Positions 41,974 to 52,414 of a stretch of DNA of 64,000 nt are shown in pieces. The notes beneath the pieces were generated by a model. The model did no database searches, was not told where the DNA came from, and saw only the letters and a program-made list of their open reading frames with translations. Made by a program: the position numbers and the translations under genes. The stretch is from Micractinium sp. NFX-FRZ (Eukaryota > Chlorophyta > Trebouxiophyceae > Chlorellales > Chlorellaceae). The stretch lies in the NCBI GenBank assembly GCA_029339195.1, contig JAPTJF010000083.1, positions 103,012 through 167,011 on the forward strand, in the 5' to 3' direction. Position 1 is the first letter of the stretch, and the number at the start of each line of letters is the position of its first letter.

Positions 41974-44900
41974 ATGACGAAGGCGAAGGCGCAGAAAAAC
42001 TACCTGGCGGAGGTGGCACCGCCGCAGGCCGCGACGGACGGCAAGAAGGCATGCGGGCCGGAGTACAGGTGAGGGGATTGCTGGCAGCAGGAGGAGTGCA
42101 AGGCGCTTGCGATCGATGGCCAGTGGCAGCGGCAGGGGAGGTCTGGCGCACTGGCCAGCCTCTCAGCCTCCCCAGGCCTCTCGCCCCCCAGGCTCCGCAG
42201 CGATCACCGCCACAAGCTGAATGCGTGCCGCAGCAAGCAGCCGGGCAGGCCCCGCTGCTCCCGCCGCTGGTCCCGCCACTACCCCCGCCTCTGCTCCGCA
42301 CGCTCGGCCGCTCCAACGCTCTGCGCCACGCCCGCTGCCGCAGGGCCGCCATCGCCAAGGATGGCCCGCCCGCCATCCCCTATGGCTCGCTCTACGAGAT
42401 GTTCCAGGCCTCTGTTGAGAAGTACCCAAACAACAACTGCCTGGGGCACCGCGAGGGCGCGGGGTACGCGTGGCGCACCTACAAGCAGACGTCTGAGGAG
42501 ACGGCAGCCATCGGCTCGGCGCTGGTCAAGAGCGGGCTTCAGCCGCACGGGCGCGTGGGCATCTACGGCGCCAACAGCCCAGAGTGGATGATTGGCATGC
42601 AGGCAAGTGGGTGCTGCCCGGCCGCCTGGAATCCAGGAATTTGCCGGCCTTGGTCCGATCCCACGGTGCTCTGCTCCTGTGCTGGCCAGCCGCTCGGCAT
42701 CCCAAGCAGGCTGTTGCCACACAGGGCACTCAGCTTGCCATGGTGCAAGAGTATCCTGGGGGTTGCTGCATTGCCTTGAAAAGGTTGCGTGTGGCAGTTG
42801 GACGTGCTGCGACGGGCCGCGGATTGTCGACGCACCCATGCCCTGCACCTCCCCACTGGCCTCGCCCCCCGCGAGCCCGCATTCGCCAGATACTTGTACT
42901 GCCTCCCCCCAAGCACGCAAAGCAGCACATTCTTACACCCCCCCCCGCCCTCACACCTGCGCCCCTTGCTGCCTGCAGGCCTGCAACCGCCAGAACCTGT
43001 ATTGCGTGCCGCTGTACGACTCCCTGGGCGAGCACGCCATCGAGTACATTGTCAAGCACTCCGAGTCGACCTGCGTCTTCACCCAGAGCGAGAAGTTTGG
43101 CACCCTGGTGCAGGCGCTGCCCAATGTGCGTATGCTTGAGTGTGTTGTTCGCTGCGGGTGGCGTGATTGGTGGAGGTCAGAGCCAAAGAGTTTGGCACGC
43201 TGGAGCAGGCGCTGCCCAACGTGCGTGATGGTTTGGAGTGCATTGGCCGGTCCCAGCCTGGGGGCACTGTAGTGGGTAAGGCAAAGCGAGAAGATGTTTG
43301 GCGCGAGCCACAAATGGGTGCCTTGTGAGGCGTTGGGATTACCACCCAGCCCAGGGCCGCTCTGGCAGCTGCATGCTGGTATGTGGACGCAGCAGCTGCT
43401 CACATCTGCGCCGCCTCAGCCCCCGTGGCCGCCCTGTTCCGCTGTCACACGTCCATGGTCCGGTGACTGTGGTGTGCCGGCAATGGAGACAGGGACTCTC
43501 GTAGCATTCTTTCCCTTACCAGTTCTCCACCCTTCACCAATGCAGGTGGACGGCCTGGTGAAGACTGTGGTGTACTGGGGCAAGGGCGATGCCGCCGCGA
43601 CCGAGGTGGGTTGGTGGGTGGGTGGGAGCAAGGGAGGGGGCGGTATGGAGCTGCTGAGGCACTCCATTCACAGTCCGTGCTGGTGTGTCGCCGGCAAGCC
43701 TGAGCACCTTTCGTCGCTGAGGTCTGTGCTGCCACCCTGGCTGGCCCTCTTTTCACCACCCTGTGTTGCATGCCGCCCAGGCTGCGCAGGCGGCACAGGC
43801 TGCTCCTCCCAGGTCTCCTTTCACTCATATTTCTGCACAACCATGGATGCCTTTCCTCACAACCACACTGTGCAGGCTGCCAAGGCCGCGGGCTGCACCG
43901 TCTACTCTTACGAGGAGTTCCTGCAGCTGGGGCGCGACAACCCCGCACCTGCATGTGAGCCAGCTGCAGCAAGGCAGCTGCCGCCGCGCAGTGCCTGCAG
44001 TGCGCTGCCCGCGTGCCGTCGAGGCCGGCCGCTCGCCGGGCAGGCGATGACCAGCAGCTGCCCCTGTGCCGGAGCCAGCCAGGGGGGCCAAGGGGGGCCA
44101 AGAGAGTTGCGGCTGCTAAGCCACGTGCCTGCGTGCACACTCAGCCTCGCTGAGCTCCCTGCTCCCGGGTCTCTCCCCTCAACCCTTTCTGCCCGCCTGG
44201 CACCCCACCCCTGCCCTTCCTTGCCCTGCAGCTCCCCCCAAGCCTGAGGACCTCTGCACCATCATGTGTGAGTGGGAGATGCATGCATGCATGCATGTGA
44301 AGGTTGTGCCTAGCATTGCCTCCTTGGATTGTACCGCTTTGGGGGCACCTTGCTGTGGGTGGATGCGGCTTTTGAAAACCGTGCGTTTCGGGTGTTAGTC
44401 TCCACCATGTGTGCCAGCCTTCCCGCTCTGCATGGGCAGCCTAAACCAAAGCTGCAGAGCAAATACCTGCAGGCCTGCAGAGCTGCGCCTCTGCAGCACT
44501 GGTGTCGGCACTGCGTGCCTGCTCTAACATGCCCCTGCTTGCCCCCCTGTCGCTCGCCTGCAGACACCAGCGGCACCACTGGCGACCCCAAGGTGAGATG
44601 GCAGCCCTCGCCAGCATCTGAAGCACCATGCAGCTTTCCAGCTTTCCGAGCAGCACAGCAATCGGCAGACAGCCTCTGGGGCAGGCAGGCAGACCTGCAA
44701 CTCAAGGCAGAACGGAGCAGCTTGGCTGCCACCTGCCAGCAGGCAGCTCGTCGGCAGCCCTCCGCCACCCGTGCTGTTCCCCCCCCCACGCCCCCCTGTG
44801 CACGCGCACATACCCTGCCTGCCTGCCCATGGCTCATGGCCCAGCGCTGCTGCCCGTCGGCGCGCGTGCATTGCCAGCCATGCCCGCCCACCCGCCCGGC

Positions 44901-47900
44901 CGGCCTCAGCTGCCGCTGCCCGCCCACTGCGCCCCGCGCTGCCGCCGGCGCCCGCGCCCGCGCCCGCCCACTCTGCCTGCCCACTGTGCCCGCCCACGTG
45001 CCCGCCCTGCAGGGCGTCATGCTGAGCCATGAGAATGTCATGGCCGCCATCATCACCCTGCAAACCTTTACGGCCGCTTACATGGGGGAGGGGGAGGACT
45101 CCATGGGGGAAGACGATGCCTTCCTCTCCTTCCTGCCCATGGCCCACATCTTTGACAGGCGGGTAGTGGCGGGGCACCCACACCCCTGCCTGTCGCTGCC
45201 CACTGCCGCGCCGCCCACCCCCGCGCTGCCCCGCGTGCTGCCCCGCCCTGCCCTGCTGTTGCGGCGCCGCCTGTCCGCAGGGGGTGCAACTCACGCATGG
45301 CATGGTGCTGGCAACCATTGCCTCCAAGCTTGATTTCCTCGACTCGGTGGCACCGGGATCAAAGGGGCTGGGCCCACAGGACTGCTTCGTCTCGTTCCTC
45401 CCCCTCGCCCACATCTACGACCGGTACTTTCACAACCGCTGCCTGCCATTTACTTGCCCAGCGCTGCACACATATACACCTCTTCCCGTCGTGCTTCTAG
45501 CCCATGCCCGCGTCGGCTTGCATCATCTGCACTGGGCCTGCCGGCCCACCCACTGCCTCCCCCACCCCGCCACGCCACACCCAGTGGCGGCCGCCCCTGC
45601 CCCGCCACGCTCCTGCCCCTCCCCGGGAAACGTGACCGTTTCGTCGCCATAAACGCGCCACGCACACAGCCGGCAGCGGTGCAGCCTTCCAGCTGCCAGC
45701 TCCCGTGCCCCTCAAGCTTGCTCCCCATGCATGGCTCGGGAGCTGGCAGCTGAAAGGCGCCCCCAAATCTTTGTGCTGCTCAATCCCTCTCTCCCCCAAA
45801 CCAGGGTGTGGAGATCTCGCACAAGGCGGTGGTGTCCACCGCCCTCTCCCTGGTGCATTTCCTGGACGCCCACAAAGTGCACCTGGACCAGAGCGACAGC
45901 CTGCTCTCCTTCCTCCCGTTGGCACACATTTTCGACAGGCGGGCGCCCCCCTGCCCTGCTTTGATTTTGTTTTCACATGCTCTGTGCCCCTCTTCTGCTG
46001 CACCCCAGACGGGAGGAGGCCCTCTTTTCTGCTGGTCCGCCCCCGCTCCGCCACGCCCCACGCCACAGCCCACAAATGCGCCTGCCACTCACCGCACTGC
46101 GCACCCAAAGCGCCGGCCCTGACAGCACACACCTGGCAACGCCCCCACACCTGCATTTCTTCTTCTTTCGGTCACGCCAGCTCGCAAGCAGGCCTCCGGC
46201 CCACCGTACGTCGCTGCCCCGCCCACGTACCGTCCGCCCACCCCTGCTGCCTTTACTGCCCTTGCTGCCCCTGCTCTCTTTAACCTCCCTACCTCTTTCC
46301 CTGACTTTGCGTCGCCCCCTGGCCCCCCTGCCTGGCACCTGTACCGCCCGCCTGTACTGCAGGGCTGCCGAGGAGCTGTTCCTGCACCTGGGCGCCTCCA
46401 TTGGCTACTGGCGGGGCGACATCAAGGGGCTCATGGACGACATTGGTGGGTGGGGTCATGGGCGGGACGTCGGGAATTGGGTGGGCAAGTTGAGATGCAC
46501 TGGGATGGTTGGGCCTGCGCTGACAGTCTGGGTTCGGTGCCGACAGGAAGCCGACCGAAACAGGGTTTTTACTGCAGTTGACAGCGCGTGGAGGCGACAT
46601 CAGAGTCGCCTGGTTGAGGGCAGTCATGGGTGGCAGATGTGGCGCAGGCGCACCCCTTTCGTGCCCCCACACCGCTGCATGTCCGCCCGCTGCCGTGCAA
46701 CTCCTGCAGGCGCGCTGCGCCCCACCATGTTCTGCGGCGTGCCCCGCGTCTTCGACCGCATCTACTCCGGCGTCATGCTTAAGGTGGGCTGCCCGCTAGT
46801 ACTGCCTTGTACTGCCTGATTGATGGGTCGTCCCGCCTGGGGCTGAGGCTCTGGGGTGGTGTTTTGTGGTCAAGGCCTGGCAGGCACAGGAAGCGTGCAC
46901 GCGTGCCAGCCGTGTTGAGTGTGCAGTGAGCACCGAGGGCAGCGCTCGTGAATCGCGGCTCTGTGCAACCGCGGCTGCACCCTGGTCTTCTGCATGTGTC
47001 CACATCAACGTTTGGGGCTGTTCAAATGGGGGGCTGCCTGCGTTACTGACCTTCTGCACATGCCCCAATGTGTGCACCCTGCGCAGGTCAGCGAGGGCAG
47101 CTTCATCAAGAAGTCCCTCTTCAACTGGGGCTACCAGCGCAAGCTGCACTTCCTGGGCAAGGGCTACGCATACGACAAGGTGCGCGGCGCCGCCTGCTGT
47201 GGGCGGTATTGCTTAGGCTGGTGGCAATGCAGAGTGCGACTGGGCACATCGCACGCCCGGCCTCATGCCAGTCTCCCACCTCCCCCAGCTGCTCCTTCTG
47301 AACCCTCTCCCTGCTCGGTGTGCTCCAACTTGCGCCGCTCACTCCAAGACAAGCTGGTCCCTCTTTTTAAGGCGGGTCATCCCTCTACTCTCACTCACAC
47401 ACACACCCTATTTTCTCGCCCTCTCTGTGCGCAGGCCGCCCCCTTCTTTGACAAGCTGGTGTTCTCCAAGATCAAGGAGAAGCTGGGCGGGCGCGTGAAG
47501 CTGGTGGTGTCGGGTGAGCACATCGGGCGGGCATAGTGGGGGTTGGGGGCGTAAACGGGGGCCGACTGGGGGGCAGGACCACAGCCGGGGCCGGCCAGGA
47601 CGGGTGCGTCCCGTGCGGTTGGTGGCTCGGGGGTTGTGTGGGTCTGTAGGGTGCCATCGCGGCCTCCGTATGCAGCTGCCTTGCTGCCGCCTCCTTGATC
47701 CCCTCCCACACGTGGGGGTGCCCCTTCCTCTCCCTCCCGCCCCGCCCTGCTGGGGCGTCACTTGGGAGGTCTCCACGCTGTGGCCCTAAATATGCTGTCC
47801 TGTGCCTCCCCATCTCCCTGCTGCCAGGTGGCGCCCCGCTGGCACGCCACGTGGAGGACTTCCTGAAGGTCACCATGTGCTGCCGCGTGGTGCAGGTGAG

Positions 47901-50900
47901 CTGGCGGCCGGCCGAGGGCACTGCAAGCCGGGGTGGACGCAGATCTGCGCTGCCGTGTGATGAGCTGGCCAGGCTATGCTCCGACCTGGCCCGCTGACCC
48001 GGCGTTGCTGTCCTGGCTGTTCCTGCAGGGCTACGGCCTCACCGAGACCTGCGCTGCCTCCTTCATCGCGGTGCCCGATGAGTCGGTGCGTGGCCTGGCC
48101 TCATACTTTTTGTTGTGCTTGCCTTGATAGTGCGGTGTCGTTTGCTTCCCTGGCCGCTTGCTGATGAGTCGCACCGTCTTGGTTGCGGTTGGGCTTTGGT
48201 CAGACACCGCGCGGCGTTCCGCGCTTGCGTGTCTGGCTGGTTCACTCCGCCTAGTCTGCTGCTGGCAGAGGTGCCAGGCGAATGGAAACAGTTTCAAAGT
48301 AAAACTGGCCTGTCAGCGGATGCAGCAAGCTCAGCCTGGGATATGTTATGTGCGCCGCCAACACACTCAGCTGCGCGCCTTCCCGCCTTGCGCCTACCTC
48401 CCCCTGCAGGAGCACGCCGGCACTGTGGGCCCGCCCCAGCCGGTGCTGTCCTTCAAGCTGGAGGCAGTGCCCGAGATGAACTACGACCCCATGGCCAACC
48501 CGCCCCGGTGAGCAGGACGCTGACGTGGCAGTCAGGGGCATGTGGGTTCCGGGTTGGAGCGGTGCCTGCAATGAATGCCAACCCCATAGCCGAATCCCCC
48601 CGGTGAGCGGGATGCTGACGTGGCAGTCAGGGGCATGTGGGTGCTGATGTGAAGCGGTGCTTGAGATGAATTACGCCCCCACAGCCGACCCGCTGCTGCG
48701 GCTGGGATGCTGACGTGGCGGCGGAGGAAGCACGGCTGATGTGTCTCCCGCTGCCGCACGTGCTCCGTGCGCTGACCCCTGCTGCACGCCCCGTGTGCTT
48801 CCTGTTCCCCTGCAGGGGCGAGGTGGTGGTGAAGGGGCCCTCTGTGTTCTCCGGCTACTACAAGGCAGAGGTGGGTGGGATGGGGCGACAGAGAGGTGTT
48901 AGGCAGGCTGATGGAGGTGGGCTCAACATGATGTTCGCTGGCGTGGACGGCGGCTGCCCCCAAGCCCCCCTGCCACTTCCACACACGGCCTACCTCAACC
49001 GGGCCCCCTTGATCTGTGTCCACCAACCGCTGCAGGACAAGACTGAGGAGGTGCTGGAGAAGGACGGGTGGTTCCACCCGCCTCTTACCTCGTTCACACC
49101 TCAAACGGTCACTCATATCCCCCTCCCCCCGCCCCCTCCGCCCACAACCGCTGCAGGACAAGACTGAGGAGGTGCTGGAGAAGGATGGGTGGTTCCACAC
49201 CGGCGACATTGGGGAGATCACGCCCACCGGCGCCCTGCGCATCATCGACCGCATGAAGAACATCTTCAAGCTCAGCCAGGGTGAGCCCCCTGCTTCACAC
49301 GTGCATGCTTTTGTTGTCGAGCAGTAGGACGGGTGCATCACCAACCACCACTGCTTGCAGCTCAGCTCAGCCAGGGTGGGTGGCTGTGGGTTGGGCACGA
49401 TGCCACGAGTGGTTTGTGTGTCTGTGCGCCGCGCCGCCTGCTGCACGGCACGCCCTGCAGCCTGCCTGCCCAACCATGCTGTCCCTTCTGCAGCACGCCT
49501 GCCCCCCTCTCTCTTCTTGTTCAAAAGCCAAGGTACAATGGTGTGCGTTTCTTTGATTGGTGTGCCCCTTCACCTCCCCCCCCCCCGCCCGCCCCCCCTG
49601 CAGGCGAGTACATTGCTGTTGAGAAGGTGGAGGGCATCTACAAGATGAACTCGGCGGTGGAGCAGGTGGGGTGCGGGTGGTGGTGGGTGAACAGGGGTGC
49701 ATGGAAGCAGGCAGGGAAAATGGGGGGGGGGGGGGTGGGAGGGGCGAGGCGTGAGGAGGAGAGCACCGGCCCAGGGGGCTGGGTCGCAGCGGCGGGGGGT
49801 GTTGTGGTGAGTCAGAGCCACACACCGGACAGTGCTCTGTATCATGTGCCTTCCCCTTGTCTTCGCCTCGCTGGCAGTCACGCTGGCCTGGCACTGAGCA
49901 CTTCTTGCTCTTCCCTTCTCCCTCCTTCTCCCCGCTGCCCCCAGATCTGGGTGTACGGCAACTCGTATGAGAGCCAGCTGGTGGCGGTGGTGGTGCCCAC
50001 GCACGCCAAGCTGCAGGTGGGCTAGGGCGGGCGGGGGCGGGGGGGGGGGGAGGATGGTCAGGGAGTAGGCAGCCGTGCAGCCTGCTAGGAGGGGCGTGGG
50101 ACCAGCTTGTACACGCGACGCGCGACGCGTTGCAACCGGGGCCACGGGGCAGCCTGCCAACAGCGCGCGGCTGCGGTGTGCGCCGCGGGTGGGAGGCTGG
50201 GTCTCACTCCTCGTGCTTGCCAACCTCGCTGCCGCCGCTCCTTTTGCCTGCAGGCTCTCGCGGCCCATGTTGGCGTGAAGGGCAGCGATGAGGAGCTGTG
50301 CCGCGACGAGAAGGTGGGCGTGTCGGTGGGGGCAGGATGTGGCGCGGGTGGCTGCCTCGTGTGTTGGGGCGTAGAGCCGCACCGCACCGGGATGGCGGCT
50401 GCCCGTGCGCCGCGAGGGTCGCGTGTTTGCATGGGTTGGTGTGGTCAGCGACGAGGAGCTGTGCTGCTGTGAGACAGGTCGCCATGGAGACGACACATGC
50501 GTGTCTTGTGCCCTTGCACGTGTACGTACACCTTGAGAGCAACAACATGACCCAGCACGACACAACGCATCTCCCCCTGTGTGTGTGCAGGTGAAGAAGG
50601 AGCTGCTGGCGCAGCTGACCACCACCGCCAAGGAGGGCAAGCTCAAGGTGTGTTGGTGTTGGGGGGGAGGGCGGGGCGGACCCGCGGGGGCTGCAGCACC
50701 AAATGAGCACCCCCTCAGCAGCAGTGCGACGCCCGCCTCTAGGGGGCTGCTGCGCGGCACAGCCCCGTCGCCCCCGACGCCGTGATGCGGCTCGCCGGCC
50801 CGTTGATCCACTCCATGCACCACGACAGCTTATGGTCTTGCCTTTGAGCGTGTGCCGGTGGGCGCATGCTCGTCCCTCCTCCTTCGCCCGCCCGCCATGC

Positions 50901-51331
50901 TTGCGGACAGCTCCCCCCGCCGTGCGCACTCCCCTGCTGCAGGGCGTTGAGATGGTGCACACGCTCTACCTGCAGCCCCCCACCTAACCAGTGCACCTGC
51001 TCCTCATCCCTGTTCCTGTGTTCCCTGGCCATATCGCCCACCTTCCCCTGCTGCAGGGCATTGAAATGGTGCACACGTTTTATCTGCAGCCCCCCAGCCA
51101 CCTGGGGAGAACGACCTGCTTAACCGCTTGCCTGGCTGCTGTGTGCCCCTTCCCCTGCTGCAGGGCTTTGAGATGGTGCGCGCCCTGTACCTGGAATCGC
51201 CCAACCACCTGTTCAGCGTGGAGAACGACCTGCTGACGCCCACCTTCAAGCTGAAGCGGGCGCCGCTGCAGAAGCGGTACCAGGGCGAGATCGACGCCAT
51301 GTACGCCGCGCTCAAGGCGGCGGCCAAGTGA
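41974..51331 (+). CDS. Long-chain acyl-CoA synthetase (plant LACS type) with a triplicated exon
   Basis: Constitutive exons: 41974-42068, 42344-42602, 42979-43125, 43546-43605, 43876-43954, 44232-44267, 44564-44592, [one of 45013-45158, 45281-45423, 45805-45938], 46363-46445, 46710-46783, 47087-47179, 47435-47513, 47828-47895, 48029-48085, 48410-48507, 48816-48870, 49157-49280, 49604-49665, 49945-50016, 50254-50313, 50591-50647, 51164-51331. With the third alternative the product is 662 aa. It activates fatty acids to acyl-CoA with ATP. Motifs: [10 protein letters not shown] (P-loop, about 226-235), [52 protein letters not shown] and [10 protein letters not shown]. Intron 42603 uses a GC donor. 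No clear peroxisomal signal ends the protein (AAAK). The chloroplast or ER location is open. Confidence 0.93.
43186..43231 (+). repeat. Echo of LACS exon-3 end with donor
   Basis: GAGTTTGGCACGCTGGAGCA and GCGCTGCCCAACGTGCGTG repeat the exon end (AAGTTTGGCACCCTGGTGCA, GCGCTGCCCAATGTGCGTA) about 100 bases later. The GTGCGT donor is kept. Confidence 0.9.
44564..44592 (+). other. 29-nt microexon encoding the LACS P-loop
   Basis: This exon encodes TSGTTGDPK, with its first Tyr split across the splice. It carries most of the nucleotide-binding loop of the enzyme and ends in phase 0, directly before the three alternative exons. Confidence 0.85.
45013..45158 (+). other. LACS alternative exon A
   Basis: 146 nt, opened by CCTGCAG and closed by a GC donor (GACAG then GCGGGT). 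It reads [16 protein letters not shown] and ends [12 protein letters not shown] plus AG. It starts in phase 0 and ends in phase 2, as B and C do. It carries an insertion of four residues ([10 protein letters not shown] region) relative to C. Confidence 0.8.
45281..45423 (+). other. LACS alternative exon B
   Basis: 143 nt, opened by GTCCGCAG and closed by a GT donor (GACCG then GTACTT). It reads [20 protein letters not shown] and ends [13 protein letters not shown] plus CG. Joining to exon 46363 gives Arg, as with A and C. It is three residues longer than C and the only one of the three with a GT donor. Confidence 0.8.
45805..45938 (+). other. LACS alternative exon C
   Basis: 134 nt, opened by AACCAG and closed by a GC donor (GACAG then GCGGGC). 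It reads [20 protein letters not shown] and ends [12 protein letters not shown] plus AG. Its length (44 codons plus 2 nt) fits the usual plant LACS spacing, so it may be the ancestral form. Confidence 0.8.
48460..48720 (+). repeat. Tandem array made from the end of LACS exon 15
   Basis: The end of exon 48410-48507 with its donor and following intron recurs twice, with a period of about 95 bases. GAGATGAACTACGACCCCAT, GCAATGAATGCCAACCCCAT and GAGATGAATTACGCCCCCAC mark the three units. GCTGACGTGGCAGTCAGGGG links them. The second unit keeps a CCCCGGTGAGCGG donor. Confidence 0.95.
49022..49080 (+). repeat. Near-identical echo of the [16 protein letters not shown] exon start
   Basis: ACCGCTGCAGGACAAGACTG and about 45 following bases match the real acceptor and start of exon 49157-49280 with one substitution, 121 bases upstream. 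Identity then stops abruptly. This is the youngest echo in the window and its acceptor is intact. Confidence 0.95.
50932..51125 (+). repeat. Two upstream copies of the LACS terminal-exon start
   Basis: CTGCTGCAGGGCGTTGAGAT (exon-like from 50943) and CTGCTGCAGGGCATTGAAAT (from 51057) precede the real CTGCTGCAGGGCTTTGAGAT (51164). They read [14 protein letters not shown] then stop, and [16 protein letters not shown] then a shifted tail. Both keep good acceptors in the right phase, so they could act as alternative last exons. Confidence 0.9.
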
Positions 51332-52414
51332 GCGCCGCCGCTGCCGGCGTGGCCGTCGCGCAGGAGCGGTGCCGGGGCGGAGATTGCGTGCCATGAAGGC
51401 CCGCGCTGAAGGCAGCTAAATGAGCGGTGCCGCACGCAGTTTCGCTGGCAGCCCTTTCACCGGTCCTGTGCACGGGGCCTGTGATGAGCGGCCACCTTCA
51501 AGCTGACTAAACGATGGGCCGCAGTACAAGCTGCCACCCAGCCTGCGCCAGCCAGCCTGGTTTGCTTCCCAGCCGCTGGGCACCCGCCCCCTGCTTTGCC
51601 CCCGCCCGCCCCCGCCAGATCAGACGGAAGCAAGTCAGGACCCACCCAGCTCAGCACTTGAGCCCAGGCCACGGGGCTCTCGCTTTTATTCTCTCCTCCC
51701 GCTGACCTGCACTGCGTTTTGTTCCTCTCACTTTGCACTTCCCATTTCACCTCCTGCCCCCTTCCGTTCAGCAAGCCATATCCGTATGCGCCTCCCCCCA
51801 TGCCCCACCCACCTCTGTTTGGGTGCTCGCCCCCCAGCCATCTCATCAGAAGAACATCGTACACCCTTCCCCTCCCCCTCTGTCACTGCTTTCCATTGCG
51901 CGCTCGTCTCCTCCAGCCGGGCCGCCCCATCCCCACCCTCAACAGTACCCCGTGTGTGTTTGCCCTGTACAGCCCGCAGTGCCCCCCTGTATGTGCGTCC
52001 CCCTGTGTAAAGCGGTGCTAAGGTTGACCTTGGGTTACCGTTCATGGGATTGATGTGCCAGCGAAAGGCAGCTCAGGGCTGGATGCGTACGTATGTGTGC
52101 ATTGATCAGAAAGGAGGCCCCGCATGGACATGCAACGGCCACGTCCTTCACGACTCTGCGTCCCATTTTTCTGACCCCAGTGCCCACAAGGGAGCAAGCA
52201 CCTCCAGACGTTCCCCTCGCTGCTGCTCGACTGGGCCCGTCGCTCGAGGAAATCACAGCAGGCCCGCTGTTTAGAAAAAAACGCTGTGCAGAGCATTGGG
52301 TCCCGTGGGAATGGCGCCCCCTGGGGGGCCCAGGCCCTGCTGCTCAAGGAAGCGGCGCTGCTGCGCTGGTGCCCCAAGCCACGGGGCCTGCCAGAAGCCA
52401 GGTGGCACGCCACG
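51332..52414. other. LACS 3' UTR with terminal-exon copies; convergent with the EF-hand gene
   Basis: About 1.1 kb between facing stop codons. The first 190 bases contain degraded copies of the last LACS exon: 51366-51430 repeats its final codons and stop, and 51487-51520 repeats CACCTTCAAGCTGA. TGTAA at 52006-52010 is a good polyadenylation signal, giving a 3' UTR near 680 bases. The end at 52336-52380 holds an echo of the EF-hand gene's last exon. Confidence 0.65.
52336..52380 (-). repeat. Echo of the last exon end of the EF-hand membrane protein
   Basis: On the minus strand GCAGCAGCGCCGCTTCCTTG, then AGCAG, repeats GCAGCAGCGCAGCTTCCTGA and GCAG at the end of exon 52585-52415. It lies just past the stop codon. 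Confidence 0.75.

Noticed and set aside
45281..45423. Exon B as a decayed pseudo-exon
   Set aside because: It has no stop, keeps the conserved [10 protein letters not shown] end, correct phases and the only GT donor of the three, so decay is less likely than use; expression evidence is still needed.
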